From contig NC_051124.1 of assembly GCF_014839805.1 (NCBI RefSeq), forward strand, positions 3,844,001-3,908,000: a DNA stretch of 64,000 nt. Reading direction: 5' to 3'. This DNA comes from Manduca sexta (taxonomy: Eukaryota; Arthropoda; Insecta; Lepidoptera; Sphingidae). The translations under genes and the position numbers were made by a program. Under the pieces are notes generated by a model. The model saw nothing but the letters and a program-made list of their open reading frames with translations, did not search any database and was not told the DNA's origin. This document shows positions 58,301-64,000 of the stretch, in pieces. How positions within the stretch are numbered: position 1 is the first letter of the stretch; each line of letters opens with the position of its first letter.

Positions 58301-59700
58301 AACACGCTTAACAGGTGAGTGAATTAAAGCATTACGTCACTCATAAGTAAATCGATAATCGATTCGGTGAGTGAATTAAACCATTTCGTAACTCATAAGT
58401 AAATCGATAATCGATTCGGTGAGTGAATTAGACCGTTTCGTCACTATAAGTAAATCGATTTTTGATTGGACATTGATTGAGTGATTTTATTCACGGTTTT
58501 AAACGGTTGTTTCAGGGTCTATTTTGTATTTGATTTCCCGGTCACAGTGTATGCGATAAAGATTTGGAATTATGGCAAAACACCTACACGAGGTGTTAAG
58601 GAATTTGGGGTTGGTAAAAGAAATTAAACGCAATTTATCATTAAAAAAAATTCAGGCGATAATTTCTATGTTATACTTTGCAGGTGTTAATCGACGATCT
58701 TTTAATATACAACGGGACACTCGACTGTGCCAAAAGCGATGAAGTTATTGCATCTCAGTGGATCTGTCTGCAGAATGTTGACGCCGATACTTTAACGCCG
58801 AGGTATGCAATGTGTACAAAACATAGACTTTACTGGTGGTAGGTCTCTCATATGTGAGAGTCCGCCTGGGTAGGTACCAACGCAATGTCTATTTCTTAGG
58901 ATGGCGAGCGCAGTGGAATACCAAACAATAATTTGTAATTCAAGGTGTTGGATGGTGTTTCTACTGTTTATGGGCAGTTGTATTGGTTACCATCCAGCGA
59001 ACGGCAAGCTCGTCTCGTCATTCAAAGCAATATAAAAAAAAATGAATTGGGGCACACAAGCCTTTCAAATTTATAGATGACAAAAAAATTGTTATGGGAC
59101 CGAAATTGAGTTGGGCAGACCATGTAGTGGGGTGAAGTGACGACAGGTAGACTAAGGGGCTGAATGATTGGCCAAGACAGGACAGGCGCAACGTTGGCTG
59201 TTCGAGGGCAAGATGGACCAACAACATTGCGAGAATCGGGGTCAAACCTGGATCCGATTAGTTCTAGACCGGATGAGGTGGCATGGTTTCAGGGTGGTCT
59301 TTATCCAGCAGTCGGATCCTACTCGCTGTGGATGATGATGATAAAGAAAAAGGGTCATCACAACCTACACAAACCCTTAGATTACCATTCCGCAGTTTCA
59401 TTTCTTTTTATTTATTTCTTATATCTGCAGTCTACATTTGGGGGAATTCTTTTCTTTTTTAATATTCCATTGTGGTCTTTACATATTTGTTTGTGCATAC
59501 TCAATAATACACCCTTTTTCCTTTGTATCAGAAACTAAATTGCCACAAAAATCCCAATGATTTAATCCATCATGTCTAGTTCATCGGATGCGAGTCACCG
59601 CACCACCACGAGTGGCTCGAGCGAGTCCGCCGACCAGACCGCGCGCCCCCGCACCAGCGTCAACAGCGGACGGACTTCTCACAAGCAGCGGAGGCATTAG
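52234..59700 (+). CDS. KATNIP: KATNIP (katanin-interacting protein), 13 exons, complete
   Basis: Exons 52234-52310, 52482-52577, 52788-53379, 54416-54598, 54756-54893, 55039-55306, 56122-56352, 56702-56879, 57457-57653, 58164-58314, 58516-58609, 58684-58802 and 59580-59700 all have GT/AG borders and join in frame to 2445 bases, 814 residues. Three KATNIP (DUF4457) repeats are seen: YSNWGDKYLVGLNGIELFD (about 236-254), SNWGQKHLIGLTGIEIL (about 436-455) and STWGDPYYVGLTGVELYD (about 628-646), each followed by a W-x-A/P segment and RIWNYN-type strands. KATNIP binds microtubules and katanin at basal bodies and the ciliary axoneme. In-frame TAA at 52210 precedes the first ATG. It is shorter than human KATNIP, which is about 1600 residues. 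Confidence 0.9.
52482..52577 (+). CDS. KATNIP: KATNIP exon 2
   Basis: Acceptor TTTTGTAG; reads KMKETHIRNSSSDASPNPED to SLDNH plus AG; donor GTAAAT at 52578. Confidence 0.7.
52788..53379 (+). CDS. KATNIP: KATNIP exon 3 (first DUF4457 repeat)
   Basis: Acceptor ATTTACAG; the AG from exon 2 plus G gives Arg, then FLPIFVSNNLVIPAYNHKNR. A low-complexity linker leads to EGRLLEMKIYSNWGDKYLVG and the donor GTGAGT at 53380. The open frame runs on into the intron to 53460 but that part is not coding. Confidence 0.85.
53470..54045 (-). mobile_element. Retroelement insertion with 18-bp target duplication in KATNIP intron 3
   Basis: Flanked by a perfect duplication GGGCCGTAAATAAAGCCT (53452-53469, 54046-54063). 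A T run after the left copy is the poly-A tail of a - strand element. It is about 576 bp and GC-rich. Its - strand 5' part has TCCCCTGCCTGTCGTAAGAG, a phrase common at insect LINE 5' ends (recalled), and no long reading frame with RT motifs. So it is an internally deleted or SINE-like LINE derivative. Confidence 0.82.
54283..54313. repeat. Short inverted repeat, 3-nt loop
   Basis: GCGGTTCAATTGTC (54283-54296) and GACAATCGAACCGC (54300-54313) pair with one mismatch; inside KATNIP intron 3. Confidence 0.6.
54416..54598 (+). CDS. KATNIP: KATNIP exon 4
   Basis: Reads VWTDSDTGDQ to ALLRIW in phase 0; DGVVRTRDERHAWTAPAP matches the family's DGxxRTxDxxHxWxAP segment. Confidence 0.88.
54756..54893 (+). 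CDS. KATNIP: KATNIP exon 5
   Basis: Reads NYNKSRIHSNRGVRLVQIKL to LSSFGD; continues RIW-NYNKSRIHS across the splice, as in KATNIP orthologues. Donor GTGAGT at 54894. Confidence 0.9.
55039..55306 (+). CDS. KATNIP: KATNIP exon 6 (start of second repeat)
   Basis: Reads TVLFTKDPRILEAIMVNDKN to WGQKHLIGLT plus G; donor GTACGT at 55307. Confidence 0.88.
55307..56121. other. KATNIP intron 6, no feature seen
   Basis: AT-rich, 815 bp. No repeat with defined ends. Confidence 0.5.
56122..56352 (+). CDS. KATNIP: KATNIP exon 7
   Basis: Acceptor TTTCACCAG; G+GC restores Gly, giving LTG-IEILNYTERVKV, then ANFDDMWCTNFDMGNKFC. Donor GTGAGT at 56353. Confidence 0.85.
56702..56879 (+). CDS. KATNIP: KATNIP exon 8
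   Basis: Reads (G)IRIWNYNANMELSYMGAKHA to AAIDDR; very GC-rich. Donor GTACTA at 56880 is weak, but the next exon restores the Arg codon and frame. Confidence 0.82.
56979..57126. mobile_element. Fold-back MITE, family C, copy 2
   Basis: In KATNIP intron 8. TTTCATCGTGGTTTTAATAT and AGTTTTCTCCCAACATTTCG pair with inverted CGGAACGTCAGGAGAAAACT and ACACCGCGATAAAATCC. Same family as 43184-43352. Confidence 0.68.
57457..57653 (+). CDS. KATNIP: KATNIP exon 9 (third repeat)
   Basis: Acceptor TTCCCTTCAG; reads LEDAKDTDSFRMDCLVYG, then STWGDPYYVGLTGVELYD and LVPLTET. Donor GTACGC at 57654. Confidence 0.88.
58164..58314 (+). CDS. KATNIP: KATNIP exon 10
   Basis: Reads NVCAHPASVNAL, then DVRTPDKLIDGHNAAAGDGA and HSWLAPVLPNTLN. 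VRTPDKLIDGxN is a strong KATNIP match. The donor GTGAGT at 58315 is the first of three tandem copies. Confidence 0.9.
58315..58469 (+). repeat. Three 52-bp tandem repeats starting at the exon 10 splice donor
   Basis: Units begin at 58315, 58367 and 58419, each with GTGAGTGAATTA and each containing ACTCATAAGTAAATCGATAA or a close variant. Unit 1 starts at the first base of the intron, so the GTGAGT donor is present three times. Confidence 0.88.
58516..58609 (+). CDS. KATNIP: KATNIP exon 11
   Basis: Reads (R)VYFVFDFPVTVYAIKIWNYG to RGVKEFG; donor GTTGGT at 58610. Confidence 0.87.
58684..58802 (+). CDS. KATNIP: KATNIP exon 12
   Basis: Acceptor CTTTGCAG; reads VLIDDLLIYNGTLDCAKSDE to DADTLTP plus AG; donor GTATGC at 58803. 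Confidence 0.87.
58830..59042 (-). repeat. CATATG-palindrome repeat, copy 5
   Basis: In KATNIP intron 12. Starts TTACTGGTGGTAGGTCTCTC, CATATGTGAGAGTCCGCCTG, ends GGCAAGCTCGTCTCGTCATT. The central part is deleted compared with 12854-13160. Confidence 0.68.
59090..59345 (+). pseudogene. LINE ORF2 C-terminal remnant, RTE-like
   Basis: Broken frames read GQTWIRLVLDRMRWHGF and VVFIQQSDPTRCG-like residues, then GGATGATGATGATAAAGAAA, an RTE-type tail. In KATNIP intron 12. Confidence 0.6.
59580..59700 (+). CDS. KATNIP: KATNIP exon 13 (C-terminus, stop)
   Basis: Acceptor ATGTCTAG; AG+T gives Ser, then SSDASHRTTTSGSSESADQT to HKQRRH and TAG at 59698. The high GC and Ser/Thr/Arg bias support coding. 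An alternative acceptor at 59530 would end after two residues. Confidence 0.65.
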
Positions 59701-60013
59701 ACGGACCAAGCTGTGGGGTGGATGGAAAGGTTAAGCAAATTCTGGGGGTATTAGACTAGGGGAGGGCTTCTAAACGGCATAAGGACCATTGAAGGCATAA
59801 GATTTTTGAAGGTTCTTAGATCGATACCAGCAATAGCGGAGGCATTAGACGGACGGAGCTGTGGGGTGGATGGAAAGGTTAAGCAAATTCTGGGAGTATT
59901 AGACTAGGGGAGGGGTACTATACAGTCTTGGGACCATCGAATGCGTAACTTTTTTGAAGCTTTGGAGACGGATGCAGTCAACTTGGGTGTTGAGGTTCTT
60001 AGATCGATAACTG
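59685..60013 (+). repeat. Tandem duplication over the KATNIP stop codon, unit 148 bp
   Basis: GCGGAGGCATTAGACGGAC occurs at about 59688 and again 148 bases later at about 59836; GTGGGGTGGATGGAAAGGTT and TATTAGACTAGGGGAGGG repeat with it, and GGTTCTTAGATCGATA recurs after an extra segment. The first unit contains the stop codon TAG at 59698. Confidence 0.85.
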
Positions 60014-61434
60014 TAATTAACACTACGCTAAATCGGTTTTTGGCTAATTTCCGGTAGAATGCAAAAATATTATTTGTTTATCTTTTATAAGCTTACAAAA
60101 TCTCTCTTTTTTGCTATAAAATAAATAATTATCGAATTACACAAAACGCCCATCAAAAAAACTCTGGTATTATAAAATTTATCTTATTCTTCACTCGTAT
60201 CTCCTATAAAGTTGGAAATTTTCAAGTTAGCGTAATGTTAATTGCAGCTGTCGAGATAGCCTTAGAAGATAAAACATTATGAAGGAGAGTGATCTCTATC
60301 TACATCCAAATAAGAGATCGGGAATCGGAGATGGTGTGTTTTGGATTTAGTTCCGAGGTGTGAAGAAGATTATCCAGCATGCTGAGTTGCTGATGAATTT
60401 CTAGCAACATTTACATCCAGTTAGTCACGATTACTAAGCAATTGACGCATTTAAAGATCCAACTGCTGACTGAGCTGACTGATTGTTAGGTTTTTAGCAT
60501 TGATAAAATAACCAATAGTTTATTGTGTTTTGGAATTTATCTAGGCTTTTATATGAATTTAGGTTTCGATAGTCTCCACCTAGAGTGTCTAATTTGGGTA
60601 TAACATTGATACGAACAAACCTAAGAGAGCTAACAATTAAGATTTATAAGTAAAATTTCTAATGGCACTTCAGCATAATATGCTGAATTAGTGGTCTAAA
60701 AAGAAATATAACATTTCTTTTTATCCTCATAAAGTATGAAAAATTTAATAAAATAATGCATAAATGCCCCATTACTTTAAGGGTAGTGTTACCTATTAAA
60801 AGTTTTTTTAGACGTGTAGTTCACAATTTTCCATAGATTGTAGAAACTTAGCTCATAGACGTTTTTGGAACTTTGTAAAGATCGTCACGTTAAAACTTTT
60901 TGGTACGAGGATACCAAATGCAAGATACTTAACGAATTTAATCAAATATAATTTTCTCTACGCAAATGTTATGAAAATTGGCGTAAGAACTTGGATATTT
61001 TGTTTGCATAGGTATCCCGAGCCGAACCACGAACGTCGTTTTAACTATAAATTATACTCACCAGTAACATCTAAATATGCAATAAAAATGTCTTTTGCAT
61101 GAAATATGTATATAAACTTGAAGATACCGAATGTCCTCGCGAATTTGATGGCTCGGCTCGCGCAAGTAATAAATTTAAAAAAATATTTATTCTAAACATT
61201 TTGTGCACAATTAAATTTGGGCTGTATAACGTAGAGTAACAATGTACTATAGTAGACTGCACACGCCAAAGTAGTATTGCAAACTGATATACCTCAAAAA
61301 ACAGGTAAAAATAGTAAATCTTAAACGCTTATAGTGGCAAGCATAATTTATTCATGTTTTTGGTACAGTACGACCGCCATATCTTGGCCGGTTTGAAGTC
61401 TCGACACACGTTTTCTATATCTGTCGCGATCTAG
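60014..61434. other. KATNIP 3' region, no gene seen
   Basis: AT-rich. An AATAAA at 60120-60125 is a possible early polyadenylation signal. Confidence 0.4.
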
Positions 61435-61696
61435 CAGCCCTGGATCTAGAGGGGGGCAAGCGGGGCCCGTGCCTCAGGCGACGACTTCAGAAGGCAAATT
61501 CAAACTTAGCAGACGAATACCCACTTCATTATGAACGCAACTTGGGGTAGGTACTGGGCGTCCAGTACATTTAACACAAACTATTATCCGCGGGGCGCGA
61601 AATGATGATGATGATGACAAAGGTAAAAATATAGGTGGGTGGGAACAGCATTTTCCAGATTTTGCCCCGCCCCGAAAAATTCAAGATCCGGGGCAG
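61435..61696. mobile_element. Degenerate hAT-like MITE, 262 bp
   Basis: Ends CAGCCCTGGATCTAGA and, inverted, CTGCCCCGGATCTTGA. Flanked by CGATCTAG (61427-61434) and CGATTTAG (61697-61704), an 8-bp duplication with one mismatch. Holds a short GATGATGATGATGA run. Confidence 0.65.
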
Positions 61697-61704
61697 CGAT
61701 TTAG

Positions 61705-63114
61705 TCCCCAGTAAATGGTTTTGTCGCCTCTTGTCACAAACTTCAAGTCAGTCAAGTCTGATCGATCGTACTGTACTATATCGATGCCGTATATTGGTGT
61801 AAGGATAAATTATTGTATTGTTCTGTAACACTGTTAGCTGTTTATTGTAATTTTTGTACCATGCAATAAAAGGTTATTTGTAAATGTAGTTTTTCTTGCA
61901 TGTTTACCACGTTCTGCCTCGGACACAGTAACGTTTAATGCCTAATGGCATTAATCAATATTATCTCATTAATCGAGACAAAGATTAAGACTTTTTGCGA
62001 TGATTATATTATTATATACTGAAATAAAACATGTAATTGTAACAGGTGCAATTTTTTATATATGCTCATTTTATACATAATTATTATGCGGTTTGAAGAC
62101 TGAAAATTAAGCCAAATTAATTTAATGAAGATATTCGTGTACACTTGTGTGACGATGGTCACCTATGTAAACCAAGTTATGATCTCATGGTTAATTTACT
62201 TTTTCATGCGAGCCAAGCTAAATTTAACTTAATTATTGGTCTGTAACCAGCTGATATAAAATTTTGCGACCGCATTAGATATCCTATTGTGGTACGTGAT
62301 ATTTTAGGCAGTATTTTTATTGCGGTAATGGGCGTTAGCAATTATCTTTATTGTGTCCCAGGAAGACAGATAGTTATATTTGTTGGATTTTAAGATGACT
62401 AACGGCCTAATTCAATAAACGAACCCAATCTTAATCTTTGATCTCATAAATAAATTAATACAATAAGTAATTTGTAAACATGTCAAAAATACTTTATTCT
62501 GATTGGTCAAAATTGGTCAATTTGGATCAGTTATTAAAATCGACAGTTAGTCGCAACTATATTTACCAAAAATCTTTTTCTAATACATGTCGACCACATC
62601 AGACAAAATAAAACTTCACAATACAATTAAATCCATTTAATATTAGTTAACTAACAAATCACAGACGGTATTTTTGTATTTCCAAATGATTACAAAAACC
62701 AACTAGTTTTGGTCTTTAATCTCACATATATTTATTACATATTTCTGTCTTATTCGGATTATGGTAATACTAAGTAAACGTCTATTTAGTGTGACCATTT
62801 ATAATTCGAGACCATGGACACCCAGTGTTGTCACCTATCAATAATATATTAATTTTATATGTTTTTCACTTTTCGAAATTTCTTATTTTTTTAATCCAAA
62901 TAAAACAAATAATGTGTTTACATATTAAAAAGTTATTCTATGTGAGGTAAGTATTTGTAAATTGTACATCTAAAAATCTTACAAATGCTAACTATTTGTA
63001 CTCTACCGTTGTAGAGAATACACAACACTCAAATCAAAGACAATGGCAGAACTGGGCAGTTTTGCTAATTTATAATGCATGTGCTAGGAAATGTAATATT
63101 TTTTATAAGTACGG
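61705..63114. other. Intergenic DNA, no gene seen
   Basis: AT-rich; short palindrome TTAATGCC-TAAT-GGCATTAA at 61935-61954. The phrase CTGATTGGTCAAAATTGGTC near 62490 resembles ones near 43560. Confidence 0.4.
61865..61870 (+). terminator. Candidate polyadenylation signal AATAAA
   Basis: The context TTTATTGTAATTTTTGTACC, then ATGCAATAAAAGG and a T/G-rich stretch, looks like a real 3' end. If it belongs to KATNIP, the 3' UTR is 2.2 kb and includes the MITE at 61435. Confidence 0.35.
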
Positions 63115-63350
63115 GGCAAAGTGACCACACTGCACCTGATGGTAAGTGGAGTGGGTTCCAATAGAATGTCGACTGACGAGAGTAATTACCGCTCGGCAGT
63201 CGACACAATTATGCCGGCCTGTTGGAACCGGATATCCACAGGCTCATCCCGGAATGCAACAGTTACGTGGATCACTATAGCGGGTTTTAACACCTTGCGT
63301 ACGATAGTCGCTATGCGGGCGGATATAAAATATATCCTATCACCAGTAAA
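63115..63350 (-). repeat. GGCCGGCATAATTGTGTCGAC repeat family, copy 4 (longest)
   Basis: The + strand shows GCACCTGATGGTAAGTGGAG, AATGTCGACTGACGAGAGTA, CAATTATGCCGGCCTGTTGG and CCTTGCGTACGATAGTCGCT, the reverse complement of 40185-40395. An 81-codon open frame over it is not a gene. Confidence 0.68.
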
Positions 63351-64000
63351 AAATACTTATTCATGAATGATTTTAACATTACCCCATCCAATTTAGATCC
63401 AGTAGTTGCATAAAATTATACTTCGTTGTATTGTAAATCATCACACATACTTTTTTTTACAATTTCGATAAATTTTGATCTTTTTCTGAATTGAAGAATA
63501 ACAAAAGCGTGGAGACTCAATGGAAAAATTTTACATTCCTAGCATAAAGATACATTAGTAAGGCAGCGTTTAGCGTTCAACTTCGTCAGTCCAATATGTT
63601 TAGTTCAGTCAGTCGCTTGTCTAAATCCGACGGATTGTGTGCCTTCATACATATTAGCAAAAATCTATAAAGCAATAATGGTTTATGATTATTAAGATTA
63701 AGAACTCTGTATCGTAGGTTTTTTGCTTGAAATTCTTTTCACGTTTTACATCCAAACTTAAATAATTTACCAAATTATTTTACGATAATTGCCATATTTA
63801 GCATTGGCTCGATATACATAAATCCAAGCAATACTAGACCCCACATCAGCCTTATAAGGCACACAATCCCAAACATTCACCTAATTCGTTCAATCGGAAG
63901 AAAAAGGAACGTATCGCGAAACACAAAAAGTCTAAATTTGTCTAGACTCTAGCTGAAGAAGTACACTGACCGCAGTACACTGTTGATATCGAAATTTCCT
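63351..64000. other. Intergenic DNA to the window end, no gene seen
   Basis: AT-rich; nothing supported. Confidence 0.4.

Noticed and set aside
1..64000. CRISPR arrays, operons, bacterial promoters or phage genes
   Set aside because: None seen; spliced genes, SINEs and LINEs show that the DNA is insect nuclear DNA.

Overview
The window is nuclear DNA from a moth or butterfly (Lepidoptera). It is AT-rich, has long introns, and is packed with small transposons and SINEs of lepidopteran type. Three host genes are supported. On the + strand, positions 3352-44859 hold the last three exons seen of a seven-transmembrane PAQR-family gene close to MMD (monocyte-to-macrophage differentiation factor); its first coding exon or exons were not found and probably lie before base 1. 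On the - strand, 51587-49527 is a complete single-exon cytoplasmic arginyl-tRNA synthetase. On the + strand, 52234-59700 is a complete 13-exon KATNIP (katanin-interacting protein) gene, whose proposed exons join in frame to an 814-residue product.

Layout. 1-44859: the MMD-like gene, with coding exons at 3352-3542, 28714-28966 and 44671-44859 separated by introns of 25.2 kb and 15.7 kb. These introns hold most of the mobile DNA: a maT (mariner DD37D) element with an open transposase (5066-6373), two SINE families with target-site duplications, two 1014-bp direct copies of an element with inverted ends (10505-11518, 11608-12621), a hAT-type MITE (21867-22528), a 2846-bp hAT-type element carrying a MITE fragment and a LINE fragment cut at both ends (24215-27060), a fold-back element nested in another inverted-repeat element (38290-39019), and a 147-bp LINE tail with a 16-bp duplication (41159-41305). 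44860-49526: no gene recognised; a PIF/Harbinger-type MITE at 48654-48912. 49527-59700: ArgRS and KATNIP in head-to-head order, 646 bp apart. 59701-64000: KATNIP 3' region with a stop-codon duplication, a hAT-like MITE and further repeats, no other gene.

How the genes relate. KATNIP is a basal-body and ciliary-axoneme protein and ArgRS is a housekeeping enzyme; they share a short divergent promoter region. It contains a near-perfect RFX X-box (GTTGCCTTAGCAAC, 51995-52008) about 225 bp before the KATNIP start codon, the kind of site that drives ciliary genes. The MMD-like gene has no evident functional link to them. No new defence or biosynthetic system was seen. The most notable points are the X-box, the intact maT transposase, the nested hAT element, the twin 1014-bp elements, and the three-fold tandem repeat starting exactly at a KATNIP splice donor.
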